DNA of 58,239 bases from a virus: positions 1 through 58,239 of IMG/VR virus record IMGVR_UViG_3300032562_000027. The stretch is one strand, 5' to 3'. Positions 22,600 through 32,198 of this stretch are shown in pieces. Numbering within the stretch: position 1 is the first letter of the stretch; every line of letters starts with the position of its first letter. The notes under the pieces are model-generated. The model was not told the origin of the DNA, searched no databases, and saw only the letters and a list, made by a program, of their open reading frames with translations. The position numbers and the translations under genes are program-made.

Positions 22600-24276
22600 T
22601 TAGCTCGAGATTCCGCCAGTTACGGTTACAGTTATTGTTCCAGCTTCGGGTATCTCATTCGGGGCGCAAACAACGTCCGCGTAACCTGAACCGTTTGAAC
22701 GGGCCACGGTCGTGAACGTAATGCTTGACACCTGAGTGTTTTGACTATTTAGTGCGTACAGGGCGTTCCTTATATCATCAACTTTAACAGTTTCACCGAA
22801 AGATGTGGCGTCAAAGGTAAGTAGGCCAGCGATAGCTGCTGTTGCAGCGGTCTGAACGGTGCTGTTTCGCACGTTCTTAGGGGCAACGATTGCCAATGTA
22901 ACGTTGATAGGTACATAAGTCGGAGGAAGCACGCTGACCGTTACGTTAGGGGCTGTCTTACCTGTCAAGAAGCTTTGAACTGAAGAAGACAAGGTAACGA
23001 ACGCAGTGGTGTAATCACTTGTTAGTGGATCGATTCCTGGGTCACCTTTTTGAGCTACATAAAGAGTAACTGCCGTGTAGACACTAGAGATCGCGTTAGC
23101 TTTACTAGCATTTTGTACTCCGCCTGTAACTGCGGTTTGATAGTCCTGTAAAGATACAACGCGACCACTGTTTGACACAGGGGCCTGCGCATTTACACGG
23201 ATAGAGTCAGTGGATTCGATGTCTGCGCCACCGATAGCTGGGTTAGCTTGGGTTACGGAAAGTCCAGCAGCGTTAAGGTTCAAGATCTTGGTTAATGAGC
23301 CAGCAGAAACGTTTCCTGCCGCGCCTACGCCAATACGATAGGTGAAGCTAATAAGAGAGTTGATTGGCGGGATACGGCCACTGATGTTGTCGCCAAACTG
23401 AACGTAACTGTTGTTGTTTGCGTCTATTGTTACTGCAAAGACGGCATCATTTGGACCTGAGTCAAGAAGATTGCTTACCTGGGTGTAGATGTTGTTGTCT
23501 ACAGTTACAGCCACGCTGTTTTGGATTACTGGACTTTGTACAAGCTGGTAAATCTGAGAGGCCAGTCCATCAGATACCTGAATAGGATCAGAGGTGATTG
23601 TCTGACCTTCTTGAGCCTGAACTGAAGCTGTTGGGCTTGGAGAAGTAAAGGTAAGAGTGACTGCTGACAAAGTAACAGATTCGCTTAGGGTAATAGAGAC
23701 GTCACTGTTTACTGCCGTTACTATGGTGCCAGAGTCGACGCCTGTTCCAGCTACTGTCATTCCTACAGAGATGTTGGTGTTAGCCGCAGACAAAGTTACC
23801 ACTGATGTAGAAGACGCTGTTCCAACAGCAGTTGTGCTGGTTGCTGGTACTACGACATCGAGCTGGGTTTCAAAGATAACCTGTGGGTTAGTGCCGTTTA
23901 CTACGGCAGTTGTAGCTACCTGAGTACCCGCTGGTACTGTGATAGCTGAGGTTGTAGAGTTTGTAAACTCTAAGGTGGTTGTCGCGTCAATCAAGCCACT
24001 AGGGGTGTAATTGAGCAAATTGGCGATCTGAAGAACGCTTTGACGCTGGCTGGCTGTGGTTAAGAATGCCTCGTTAGCAGAGCGGTCAATGTAGTAGGAC
24101 ATGAGGTCACCCATATAAGCGAATAGCTCAATCAGGGTAATACCAAAGTCAGCTGGGTCACGGTTGGTCCAGTCGGGCAGGAAGTTAGGAATCAGGTTCT
24201 GAAGATCAGCGCTGATAGCCGCATAGTCACGGGAGGTGTAATCCACCTGTGGGACATAGTTACTGCTGGTTGCCAT
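22600..24276 (-). CDS. Baseplate J-like protein
   Basis: A 558-residue wedge protein of the P2 gpJ/Mu gp47 family. The N-terminal block (DYTSRDYAAISADLQNLIPN, then ADFGITLIELFAYMGDLMSYYIDR) and the middle repeat AVTGGVQNASKANAISSVYTAVTLYV followed by the DIRNALYAL region are characteristic. It forms the baseplate wedge with gp25-like and I-like neighbours, which flank it in the order seen in other contractile phages. Confidence 0.92.
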   Translation of the reverse strand: MATSSNYVPQVDYTSRDYAAISADLQNLIPNFLPDWTNRDPADFGITLIELFAYMGDLMSYYIDRSANEAFLTTASQRQSVLQIANLLNYTPSGLIDATTTLEFTNSTTSAITVPAGTQVATTAVVNGTNPQVIFETQLDVVVPATSTTAVGTASSTSVVTLSAANTNISVGMTVAGTGVDSGTIVTAVNSDVSITLSESVTLSAVTLTFTSPSPTASVQAQEGQTITSDPIQVSDGLASQIYQLVQSPVIQNSVAVTVDNNIYTQVSNLLDSGPNDAVFAVTIDANNNSYVQFGDNISGRIPPINSLISFTYRIGVGAAGNVSAGSLTKILNLNAAGLSVTQANPAIGGADIESTDSIRVNAQAPVSNSGRVVSLQDYQTAVTGGVQNASKANAISSVYTAVTLYVAQKGDPGIDPLTSDYTTAFVTLSSSVQSFLTGKTAPNVTVSVLPPTYVPINVTLAIVAPKNVRNSTVQTAATAAIAGLLTFDATSFGETVKVDDIRNALYALNSQNTQVSSITFTTVARSNGSGYADVVCAPNEIPEAGTITVTVTGGISS

Positions 24277-24288
24277 TTGGTCTCCTAC

Positions 24289-24690
24289 TTAGTTCGTTAC
24301 GATATCGCCGTAGCGGTTAATGTTTGCTGTGTTGGTATAGGTGGTGACCGTACCTGGCTGGCCGCTAGGTAAAGTATAAGTAATTTGGACTACCAATCCT
24401 CCGCTAACTGTGTCTGGAAGAGCGACTACGTTGTTCAGTTTTAGCGTGGGTAGCCAGCGTGAGAACGCACCAGCCACCACACGTTCGGCGGCAGTAGTGC
24501 TAGAGAAGTTGTTCTCAAAGATAAGGGCGTTTATCTGGGAGCCAAATGTAGGGCGCATAACTCTTTCGCCTTCATTGGTAAGCAGGACAAAGGCAACTCT
24601 GTCTTGCCAGATCTTCTCCTCATTTGTGGTTGTCAAGATCGACCCAGTTGAGTCAATTGAAAACGGGAAAGCTATAGCTCTCTCGGTCAT
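24289..24690 (-). CDS. gp25/GpW-like baseplate wedge protein
   Basis: A 133-residue protein of the gp25-like family: early strand IAFPFSIDSTGSI, a DRVAFVLLTNEGERVMRPTFG core, then a conserved central helix and C-terminal strands. These proteins nucleate sheath contraction from the baseplate wedge. The ATG at 24690 overlaps the upstream stop as ATGA and is preceded by GGGAG; an ATG at 24708 would add six residues without a ribosome site. Confidence 0.92.
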   Translation of the reverse strand: MTERAIAFPFSIDSTGSILTTTNEEKIWQDRVAFVLLTNEGERVMRPTFGSQINALIFENNFSSTTAAERVVAGAFSRWLPTLKLNNVVALPDTVSGGLVVQITYTLPSGQPGTVTTYTNTANINRYGDIVTN

Positions 24691-25055
24691 AGGTATACTC
24701 CCATCCATACTGGAAAGTTAACGTCGCCTTGCTCAAACATGATCCACACAGGCTGCCCTACGTTAGGTACCGTTAAATGCGAAGAGTGCTCTGCGTTCAG
24801 GGTTACGTTGTGAGTGTGTGAACCGTAAGGCCCAATCGAAGTCGATGTAGTTGTATACTCATCTGTGTGGTTAAGATGCGTTCCGTTATCAACAGCAGGT
24901 AAACATCCAGGTATCCACCCAGTCTGAAACAAGTCACCACTGTCATCGGTTGTGCCTACTATTGAAGGTATTTGGACGCGGATTTTGTTCGTTCCTGCGG
25001 GATCGTTGTTATCGGTACAGATAGCTCTGTACAAACCATAATATTTATCGGACAC
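24687..25055 (-). CDS. gp5/GpV-like spike OB-fold protein
   Basis: A 122-residue protein with the OB-fold layout of the baseplate spike: GLYRAICTDNNDPAGTNKIR (first strands), VQIPSIVG, and the closing VPNVGQPVWIMFEQGD and FPVWMGVY. It lacks the long β-helix of T4 gp5, so the spike tip may be short or provided by another protein. It overlaps the hub gene by 11 bases and the gp25-like gene by 4. Confidence 0.8.
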   Translation of the reverse strand: MSDKYYGLYRAICTDNNDPAGTNKIRVQIPSIVGTTDDSGDLFQTGWIPGCLPAVDNGTHLNHTDEYTTTSTSIGPYGSHTHNVTLNAEHSSHLTVPNVGQPVWIMFEQGDVNFPVWMGVYL

Positions 25056-26379
25056 CTGTACTCCTTAACTTAGCTACAGCTGCTGATGATAAGTTAGTTT
25101 TCTTAGGCGCACTTAGTAAATTAGTTACTGGCCCAGACCACTTAGCGGAGCTAGAAGAATCGGTTCTTCCTACCTTAGGCTGCTTTCTGTTGTTAGTGGC
25201 AACAAGGCTAGTCGATTTGGTTGCCCCGTTAACAGCACGAGAGTTTTGAGATAAGCTTGAAGTTACCTTCTTATTTGTCTGAGCAACATTTGGCGTAATC
25301 TGCCTTTTTGGTACCGTTGAAGGTATTAGGTCTGGGCTACCTGTAAATCCAGGAGAAGCTTTGCCTAAAGAATCAGAACCCACATGCAGTTCAGTTGTAT
25401 ACATGTGTTCTTCAAATATGTGGTCAGCGCTTAGAATTGTCCAGTACCCAGAGTACTCAGTGCCTAGGCCGTCTAAGTAAATTGGAAGATCTGGCTTTAG
25501 TGTGGCATCGCCCAGCAGTTGAACGCTTCCACGATATGGGTATCTAGCTCGCTCATCTGCGGCTTTAGCCTCAGAAGAAGCTACGTTTCCATTAGATATC
25601 ACAACAGTAGGAGAGAATCTGTCGAACATTTCAGACTTAGAGACGGTCTTTGTGGTCGTAGGTCTGCTTTGATTAGTGGTGACTATTGCAGTAGCTGTAT
25701 CTAGGTTGACTCCGCCTACAGCTGTAGCAGCCTTCATGACTCCAGCATCAATGTCATTTGCTTCAGATACCTCTGGAGTAAACTTAAACATGCTGCTACC
25801 AAGAGAGCTGTTAGCTTCACGCATAATGGCATATTTAGCGCTTTGAAAGTTCTGCTTGTAGTCATTTGTAATTTCGTTAAAGTAAAGTGCTGTGTTCTCA
25901 GCTCTTAGAGAGTAACCGCATTGTTTTGCTAGCTTTACTAGAAAAGCCCAATCAGACTCTCCCGCTTGAATTAAGTGGTCGTAGACACGTGGGTGCGGCA
26001 TAGCGTTATAAGAAAAACCATACTTCTTAGCAATTTCAGCCACCACGGTATCCGCAGTTACGTTAGTCCAGATCTTTTGAGAGGCTTGCTTCATAACGTA
26101 CGACGCGCCGTAAGCGACTACCTGAGCGAAGTTTTTTCCTGGAGATAGGTCTGGAGTTACGCTGTGGACGTACCCTTGAAAGGTCCTAGACCCAGTAGGG
26201 GACTTAAAGGTAGCTTGAATAGGGGTTCCGTTTTGAATTCGGGCATACTGAACGCCCCAGTTCTTTATGTACATGGTTACTTCTTCATGCTCATATCTAG
26301 CTTGATGGAAGGTAGTTCTGTAGGAAAGAACTAAAGGCAGCCCTGAATTAGGAAACTCAATGTCTATGAAATTAAACAT
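25045..26379 (-). CDS. Baseplate hub protein (GpD/gp27-like)
   Basis: A 444-residue protein with hub architecture: an N-terminal β-barrel region (about 1-90), a TADTVVAEIAKKYGFSY LysM-like segment near residue 105, then AGESDWAFLVKLAKQCGYSL and a second barrel. This is the layout of phage D-type/VgrG-like hub proteins. The C-terminal 100 residues are Ser/Thr-rich and low in structure. It is followed by the spike gene, as expected. Confidence 0.85.
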   Translation of the reverse strand: MFNFIDIEFPNSGLPLVLSYRTTFHQARYEHEEVTMYIKNWGVQYARIQNGTPIQATFKSPTGSRTFQGYVHSVTPDLSPGKNFAQVVAYGASYVMKQASQKIWTNVTADTVVAEIAKKYGFSYNAMPHPRVYDHLIQAGESDWAFLVKLAKQCGYSLRAENTALYFNEITNDYKQNFQSAKYAIMREANSSLGSSMFKFTPEVSEANDIDAGVMKAATAVGGVNLDTATAIVTTNQSRPTTTKTVSKSEMFDRFSPTVVISNGNVASSEAKAADERARYPYRGSVQLLGDATLKPDLPIYLDGLGTEYSGYWTILSADHIFEEHMYTTELHVGSDSLGKASPGFTGSPDLIPSTVPKRQITPNVAQTNKKVTSSLSQNSRAVNGATKSTSLVATNNRKQPKVGRTDSSSSAKWSGPVTNLLSAPKKTNLSSAAVAKLRSTGVR

Positions 26380-26656
26380 TTGTAGGGATGATCAATTCTG
26401 TTCCAGGTGCGATATTAGTAAAGTCGGTTATAGATGGGTTGTACTCAGGGATTACCCACCAGAGGTTTGATCGTCCCCAGTACTTGTAGGCGATTGAGTC
26501 TAAGCGTTCGCCTTCTACGTATATATGCTTTGTATAGGTGATCGTTCCGATGGTGTCGAACTCATAAAAGACAATAGCTTTGTTATCGCTGTCCTCCACA
26601 AGTTGGATGTAATCAATAGTTGAGTAGTAGTAACGAGAGTTAATATCAATACTCAT
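26372..26656 (-). CDS. LysM-like baseplate protein (gp53/GpX-like)
   Basis: A 94-residue protein with YVEGERLDSIAYKYWGRSN and LWWVIPEYNPS, the signature of the T4 gp53/P2 gpX LysM-like family that links hub and wedge. It overlaps the flanking genes by 4-8 bases in a baseplate operon. Confidence 0.85.
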   Translation of the reverse strand: MSIDINSRYYYSTIDYIQLVEDSDNKAIVFYEFDTIGTITYTKHIYVEGERLDSIAYKYWGRSNLWWVIPEYNPSITDFTNIAPGTELIIPTNV

Positions 26657-28305
26657 GATGTAGCCACCGCCGCTCCTGTTCCAGTTCTAGAAAGTGAGGA
26701 AGACTGTGCAACAGAAGCAGATGCCATAAGTACAAACTGCAGGTCTACCTGGCTTGTAAGCGGAATCATCTCTTCCGTAAACTTTTGATGACTAATATTT
26801 AGGTTATTTAGATACCCAAGGTAGCGCATAGGCCCCAGCTCGATCTCTACTAGTGTCATAGCCAAGAATCCGATATCTGAGGTTGCCTGATCTAACCGCA
26901 CCCAGCCATCACCGTTAATGCACTTGTATAGGTACTCAAGGTCAGCCAGAGTTCCTCGGCGCATAAGATCAGCAATTTGAGTTTCTACGTTGGTTCCCGC
27001 GTTTGCGTAGTACGGAGTAAATTGTGCTGCAGTCACGTTGCTGGCGGTGTCTGTAAGAGCTTGCTCTAGATTTGTAAGGGCATTTAGTAGGTCCTGGTTT
27101 GCAGGGTTCGCGGCAGTAGCTTGTCCGACGATAGTTGCTGCTCCAATTGTGCTGGCGTATGGGCCAAAGCAAGCAAAGTCATTTGTACGGTCCAAGATGA
27201 TCGATACAGATAGATTTTCACCGCTTGGGAACACAGGAAGGGCTGTTCCCCAGTACATAGATGATGAAGGAGTGACGTCTGGGTTCAAAGCTACGCTTAC
27301 TGAGTAGTCTGTAGGGTTCCAAATGAATTGGAATCCGTAGTCTCTTGCGGCATTGGCTTTAGCCGTGTATTGAGTAGCGCTGTCTGCATAGAACCAAAAA
27401 CGACCTCTGCGGTTCACGTCACCAGACTGGGATGCTGCTGAAGATAAAGCAGGCTCCATGGTCTTAGCGCTTAGTGGAAGACTCCATTGATGTGGAGGAA
27501 GATTGAACTCAGCTGTAGGAGGATACTTAGATGGAGGCGTGTCAGTAGAGCTTGGATCAGACCCATTGAGGTTAGTCTTTGCTGGCTTACCTCCGCCGCC
27601 AGTACCGCCGTTAGCCCCACCTGAACCAACAACTGTAGGGCTTTGGGGCTTTCCTCCACCGATTAAGGCTTTAACTTGATTAACGTAGCTAGTAGTAATG
27701 CTACCTTTTTCAATATCTAGCGAGGCAGTAATCGTTTTAATGCTGGCAGTAACCTTGGCCATCTTGTCCACAACTGTTTTAGTTAGTTGGGGTAGATCGG
27801 CAATAAAGTTTAGCGCAGCTGTTTGATTGGCTCCAGTAAGTCTAGGAACATAACTGTTCATTTCGCTAAGCAAAGGCTCTTTAGTATAGAAGTCCACAGC
27901 ATCGTGTAGGTTGAGGACCCACTCGCCGTGGCTGTTAGCGTACGCCCCGATATCAGCTGAATACTTATAATTTAAGTAAGCTTGCAGGTTAGATTGGTCT
28001 CCGTATGCAAGGCTGTTAGAGAACTCAACGTTATTGATAACAACAGAGCTGTCCTCAATAGCTTTTTGAATAGCACTGAAGTTATAGTTTCTGCCACCAA
28101 TAACGTCCTCAGGAAGAGTTCCATTGAAAACGCCGTTTTGGTTGTCAAGAGAGGCTTGAGCATTAGCCATGTTGATTGTATAGGCGGTTTGCAAAGTTGA
28201 TAGCTTACTTCTGATAGATAGTGTGTTGGTGCTGTCGTTGATGTAGGACGACGCGTAGGCGACCCACTGAGCATTAGTTTTTACAGATGAGTTACGAGAT
28301 GCCAT
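26653..28305 (-). CDS. Tail/baseplate protein
   Basis: A 550-residue protein. It has a helical N-terminal half with many Asn/Ser, a Gly/Pro-rich hinge near 225-265, and a β-rich C-terminal domain (RGRFWFYADSATQYTAKANA, FIWNPTDYSVSVAL, a MRYLGYLNNLNISHQKFTE end). The C-terminal pattern resembles large tail proteins located between the tape measure and hub in actinophage myoviruses. The position directly after the tape measure gene suggests tail tip or hub assembly. No catalytic motif. Confidence 0.75.
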   Translation of the reverse strand: MASRNSSVKTNAQWVAYASSYINDSTNTLSIRSKLSTLQTAYTINMANAQASLDNQNGVFNGTLPEDVIGGRNYNFSAIQKAIEDSSVVINNVEFSNSLAYGDQSNLQAYLNYKYSADIGAYANSHGEWVLNLHDAVDFYTKEPLLSEMNSYVPRLTGANQTAALNFIADLPQLTKTVVDKMAKVTASIKTITASLDIEKGSITTSYVNQVKALIGGGKPQSPTVVGSGGANGGTGGGGKPAKTNLNGSDPSSTDTPPSKYPPTAEFNLPPHQWSLPLSAKTMEPALSSAASQSGDVNRRGRFWFYADSATQYTAKANAARDYGFQFIWNPTDYSVSVALNPDVTPSSSMYWGTALPVFPSGENLSVSIILDRTNDFACFGPYASTIGAATIVGQATAANPANQDLLNALTNLEQALTDTASNVTAAQFTPYYANAGTNVETQIADLMRRGTLADLEYLYKCINGDGWVRLDQATSDIGFLAMTLVEIELGPMRYLGYLNNLNISHQKFTEEMIPLTSQVDLQFVLMASASVAQSSSLSRTGTGAAVATS

Positions 28306-30572
28306 TAGTTGCTCCTTGCGTTAGCTCTTGCTATGCCCTGCTGTACAGCGGTTGCTACAGCCTTGGTAGTCTGCGCTATAGCATTAGGGCTTGTAGAGGC
28401 TGGTACTGTTACGTTAATAGTGATGCCGCTACCTGATGTTGTGGCAACTCCTGACCCAGAAGAAACTGCACTGCTATACCCAGCAACTGTTGAAGGTGCA
28501 GCTGTAGCAGTTCCTGAGAGAGCCGATAGAGCACCGCCCATTCCACCAGCAGCACTAAAGCCGCCAACAGTATTAGGCATAGGTGAGCTGCCCATGCCAA
28601 TAGACGACATAACTTGAGAGTTAAACAGGGTAGACATTTGAACACCGTTGCCTGAGCCGTTTAGAACTCGGCGACAAGCAGATACGGTACTTAGGTCTAC
28701 ACCAGCAATACTTACTACACCACCAGTATGAGGGGCTTGAATAATGCGGCCTCCACCTAGGTAGATAGCAACGTGGTCTGGTGCGGTTGCGCTACCAAAG
28801 AAAAGAAGGTCTCCTGGCTGAGCCTGCAACGGAGGAACTGCAGTTCCGCAGTTAACCTGAGCATAAGTTGTTCTAGGAAGTGAAACACCTTGCTTAGAAA
28901 ATACATACTGGACAAAGCTAGAGCAGTCAAAGCCTACGGTTCCAGCGCCTTGAGCAAAACCAGAACTTGGTCCGTTTACGCCACCGCCACCCCAAGAGTA
29001 TGGAACTCCAATTTGAGATGCGGCTGTAGTAAGAAGTGCAGATACAGGTGCAGTACTTCCTCCACCCATGGTATTAGAAGGAGATACTGTAGCTCCACGA
29101 CCACTTCCAGATCCAGCGCCTGTAGTAGTTGCTGGCTTAGAGTGAAGCCATCCGCTAATACCGCCAGCAATAGCTCCGATTACTTCGCTAATACCTGTCT
29201 CACCAAGAATTGGAATAGCGGCACCAGCTAAGGCTCCCGCTCCTGCAGCAGCAGCTGCTGAACCTGCTCTTGTAACTGTAGATGAAGTACCTAGTGCGTT
29301 ACCTAGTGCTTTACCGCCCTGTGCAACAACATCTCCAACGCCGTATCCAGCAAGTGCGCTAGCTGCTACACCTAGAAGGCCTTTTCCTGTAGAAAGAAGT
29401 CCACCAAGGCCGCCTTTGCCTCCGCTAAGGAGTGAAAGAAGAGGCCCAAGTAGATTTCCTGCAATAGAGGTAGCTAGTAACGTGACAGCTCCATTAAAGC
29501 CACCAAGCATTGTCTCGCCGTATCCGTATGCTTTTAGAAGACCATTAAGGTTCTTGGCTGCACCAGCAAAATCATTTGTAGCACTAGTTAATTGTGAGAG
29601 CGCCGCGTCAGATCCCTGAAGGATTCCGTTAGTAGTGGCTTGAGTAAGGTTAAGTTGAGCAGCGTTGTAGTTACTCATTAAGTTTGTGGTCTTAGTGGTA
29701 ATGCCAGCTGCTGTTAACTGAGACTTAGTTGCGTTGTCTGGAAGACCCTTAGCCTTAGCAAACAACTTAGTAATAACAAGGTTGATAAGATTAGGGTCTG
29801 TAAAGTACGTACTTAACATAATGTTAAGCTGATTGCCTGATTCCAAGGCGCCCATCAAGTATGAGTAGGCTGCGGCTGATCCCTGCTGTAGCTGAGGAGT
29901 CTTAGCGAAGATCATGTCTACGAACTCATTGATGATTGTGTTTGGGTCGAGAGCAAGTCCGTTAGAACCTCGCTCGCTAATACCAAGCATGTTAAGTTTG
30001 TTTACAGTCTGAGCTGAGTTCAAGGAAGCTGTAGCCATAGCTGTTCCAGCAAGGCCTAGTCCTGGAGCATAGTTTGAAAGGGAGGATACGCCTTTACCAA
30101 ACTGCTGAATATTAAAGATACCTGCTGATTGCAGGGCTGCCTGAGCTGCTAAGGCATCAGTAGAGCTATTAGCTGTTCCGCTAAGAGACATCTGCATCTG
30201 GCTGGCAGCGTTAGCTCCGTAAGATTGATTAGCAAAGAACGCTGAGCGAGATGTACCAAGCTGGTATGAGGCGATAGAAGCTGGACTTCCAAGCGCTGCA
30301 CCCATAACTGCTGGGATAGAAGCCAGGAAGTTAGTGATTCCGCTGCCGATACCAGAGGCAGAAGAAGGTGCAGAGAAGCGAGGAGTAGCTGCGCTGGAGC
30401 CTTGAGGTACAGCGCTGCTTCCACCGCTAGTAGATGAGACTCCGCCACGCATGGCGTCGGCAAAGGTAGTAATCTCCTGGACAATGCCAGAAATGGAGTT
30501 CTTAGTTCTCTCAAGGGTTGAATTAAACTGACCAATGCTTGAGTTAAGATTGTCCATACCTGAACCAGCCAT
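28305..30572 (-). CDS. Tape measure protein with NlpC/P60 peptidase domain
   Basis: A 755-residue protein rich in Ala, Gly and Ser with long helices and hydrophobic membrane-like segments (near 360-480), typical of a tape measure protein. An NlpC/P60 domain lies at about 510-625: DCSSFVQYVFS carries the catalytic Cys, DHVAIYLGGG the His and APHTG the third polar residue. This domain would cut peptide cross-links in host peptidoglycan during DNA entry. At about 0.15 nm per residue the predicted tail length is around 110 nm. It follows the tail assembly chaperones. Confidence 0.88.
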   Translation of the reverse strand: MAGSGMDNLNSSIGQFNSTLERTKNSISGIVQEITTFADAMRGGVSSTSGGSSAVPQGSSAATPRFSAPSSASGIGSGITNFLASIPAVMGAALGSPASIASYQLGTSRSAFFANQSYGANAASQMQMSLSGTANSSTDALAAQAALQSAGIFNIQQFGKGVSSLSNYAPGLGLAGTAMATASLNSAQTVNKLNMLGISERGSNGLALDPNTIINEFVDMIFAKTPQLQQGSAAAYSYLMGALESGNQLNIMLSTYFTDPNLINLVITKLFAKAKGLPDNATKSQLTAAGITTKTTNLMSNYNAAQLNLTQATTNGILQGSDAALSQLTSATNDFAGAAKNLNGLLKAYGYGETMLGGFNGAVTLLATSIAGNLLGPLLSLLSGGKGGLGGLLSTGKGLLGVAASALAGYGVGDVVAQGGKALGNALGTSSTVTRAGSAAAAAGAGALAGAAIPILGETGISEVIGAIAGGISGWLHSKPATTTGAGSGSGRGATVSPSNTMGGGSTAPVSALLTTAASQIGVPYSWGGGGVNGPSSGFAQGAGTVGFDCSSFVQYVFSKQGVSLPRTTYAQVNCGTAVPPLQAQPGDLLFFGSATAPDHVAIYLGGGRIIQAPHTGGVVSIAGVDLSTVSACRRVLNGSGNGVQMSTLFNSQVMSSIGMGSSPMPNTVGGFSAAGGMGGALSALSGTATAAPSTVAGYSSAVSSGSGVATTSGSGITINVTVPASTSPNAIAQTTKAVATAVQQGIARANARSN

Positions 30573-30586
30573 ACTAACCTCCTTAC

Positions 30587-30772
30587 TTATCTACGTGAAC
30601 GTTCAATCCAGTTTTTACGTTCTCTGAAGGACATGTTGCGAATATCGGCTAACGTCCATCCAGTAAACGCCCTTGTTAACCATTCGTACTGGTCAAGCAA
30701 GGCCTCATAATCTTTTTCCTTATAGGCGAAACAAAGCAGCCAGGCTGAGCGGTACAGCAACTTCTGTTCCAC
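30587..30772 (-). CDS. Tail assembly chaperone, downstream ORF
   Basis: A 61-residue protein starting at GTG 30772, with GAGG four bases upstream. It contains ALLDQYEWLTRAFTGW and SFRERKNWIE, typical of the second tail-assembly-chaperone ORF just before the tape measure. It overlaps the upstream 265-residue gene by 53 bases and lies in its +1 frame, so either internal initiation or a +1/-2 frameshift could express it. No -1 slippery heptamer is visible. Confidence 0.78.
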   Translation of the reverse strand: MEQKLLYRSAWLLCFAYKEKDYEALLDQYEWLTRAFTGWTLADIRNMSFRERKNWIERSRR

Positions 30773-31517
30773 ATGCCTCGCAGGCCTTTGTCACCCCCAT
30801 GAGGCGGGGACCAGGGTTGCGGTCCATAATCTCTAAGATGAGAGTTTCACGGTCTTGTATGCCAAGTTCTAGTACGGTGTTCGGACGTGCAGGTGAGCCA
30901 TTAACAGCTAGAACGCATCCAGACAGGATCATGGTGTTGATCTCGGCGGTAGTCTTATCTGATGCTTCCATGACCTTACGCTGGGTAATGCCGTTAGGAA
31001 GTACTAAAGTGACCTCGCCCTTCTTGATCTTTGCTGTCCAACTGCGGTCGTCGATCGGGTTATCTAGTTCAGTAACCTTGACGTCCTTGTCTAGGTCAAT
31101 GTCGAAGATATGAACCTTCTCGCATGTTGGGCAAAAAGACTCAAGCTTGGCTTCTTTGCCAAACGTAACCTTTCGGATACCCAGCATGATTGCGTCTCTG
31201 TCTCCTGAAAGAAGGGCATCCAAGACATCTTTGGATGGTCGATCTCCGTCGACGTCAACAAGCCCACGGGCAAGAATTGTCAGAAGCGCTTTGGCTGGTG
31301 TACCAGACTTAGCGATAGCTTCTTCATCGATTCCGTTAAGCTCTCGGACTTCTACATATTTGACTACAGTGCCATCAGGCTTAATATAACCTCCAGGTAG
31401 ATGGACTCTGCTATCAGCGGGAGCCTCAGTCGTAACTTCGACTTTTGGCTCTCCGCTGGATAGAGACATCTGTTCGGATAGTTTATTAATTGTGGCTGCA
31501 TCGGTAATTTGTGACAC
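30720..31517 (-). CDS. T4 gp26-like baseplate/tail assembly protein with zinc knuckle
   Basis: A 265-residue protein: LPGGYIKPDGTVVKYVEVRE and NGIDEEAIA near residues 39-68 match the T4_baseplate/tail assembly chaperone family, followed by helices and two CxxC pairs (FCPTCEK near 130, CEACGTE near 250) that could bind one zinc. It sits between tube and tape measure genes, as expected for the chaperone that coats the tape measure. Confidence 0.8.
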   Translation of the reverse strand: MSQITDAATINKLSEQMSLSSGEPKVEVTTEAPADSRVHLPGGYIKPDGTVVKYVEVRELNGIDEEAIAKSGTPAKALLTILARGLVDVDGDRPSKDVLDALLSGDRDAIMLGIRKVTFGKEAKLESFCPTCEKVHIFDIDLDKDVKVTELDNPIDDRSWTAKIKKGEVTLVLPNGITQRKVMEASDKTTAEINTMILSGCVLAVNGSPARPNTVLELGIQDRETLILEIMDRNPGPRLMGVTKACEACGTEVAVPLSLAALFRL

Positions 31518-31539
31518 GAATTGTTCTCCTTGTTAAGTA

Positions 31540-32184
31540 TTAGTAAGCGGCTGGAGCCACTCCACTCTTTCCTGTGTATGGTGCTCCTGTGCTATCAACG
31601 AACTCAACTGACAAGCCTTCGTGGACAAGGGTGATACCCTCAAACAAGATATTGTTGTCTGTACCGTTTAGATCGTTGTATGACAAGGTGCTGATCCAAG
31701 CGTTGTGGACGCGGAAGAGAACAAGAGGTGTGTTTGATCCTGCTGCGCCAGAAGCTGAGTTCGGTGCACTTGTTGTTGATGGGTGATCGTTTACATAGAT
31801 GTTAAGGTCTAAACGGAAGTCTGAAGAACCTAGTGCGATTCCATCGCCAGCTGCTGCTGCAAATAGGGCACGCATCCATGTGATAGCTTGATCTTGACCA
31901 TAGACCATACCGCGGCTGAGCACGATAGGGTTGAATGTTGTCATTCCAGGGATCTGGTGAACAGTAGTGTTGTATCCACCTTCACGGTAGGCAATAGCCT
32001 GTGTGTTGATGGTTAGGCCAGATACGCTGGTGAATCCACCAGAGAAGCCTGTTGTTGCTGCTGTTGACGCAGGGTTAAAGTAGGTACCACCGTTTGAAGG
32101 AGGCAAGAACTCAACCTGGAATCGGAAATTACGTAGCGGATCAGTCGCAACCGAACCCCAACGTGAAACGTCATTAGTTGGCAT
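31540..32184 (-). CDS. Tail tube protein (gp19-like)
   Basis: A 214-residue tube protein. It has the gp19-type start (RNFRFQVEFLPPSNGG), the GLTINTQAIAYREGGYN loop, the IPGMTTFNPIVLSRGM strands and the closing FEGITLVHEGLSVEF. It forms stacked hexamers inside the sheath. It follows the sheath gene by 14 bases with a ribosome site between. Confidence 0.93.
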   Translation of the reverse strand: MPTNDVSRWGSVATDPLRNFRFQVEFLPPSNGGTYFNPASTAATTGFSGGFTSVSGLTINTQAIAYREGGYNTTVHQIPGMTTFNPIVLSRGMVYGQDQAITWMRALFAAAAGDGIALGSSDFRLDLNIYVNDHPSTTSAPNSASGAAGSNTPLVLFRVHNAWISTLSYNDLNGTDNNILFEGITLVHEGLSVEFVDSTGAPYTGKSGVAPAAY

Positions 32185-32198
32185 GTTTATTTATCTCC

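Noticed and set aside
28890-29231. 113-codon plus-strand ORF with many Cys and Arg inside the tape measure gene
   Set aside because: Antisense to the Gly/Ala-rich NlpC/P60 and linker coding; the sense frame has clear catalytic motifs.
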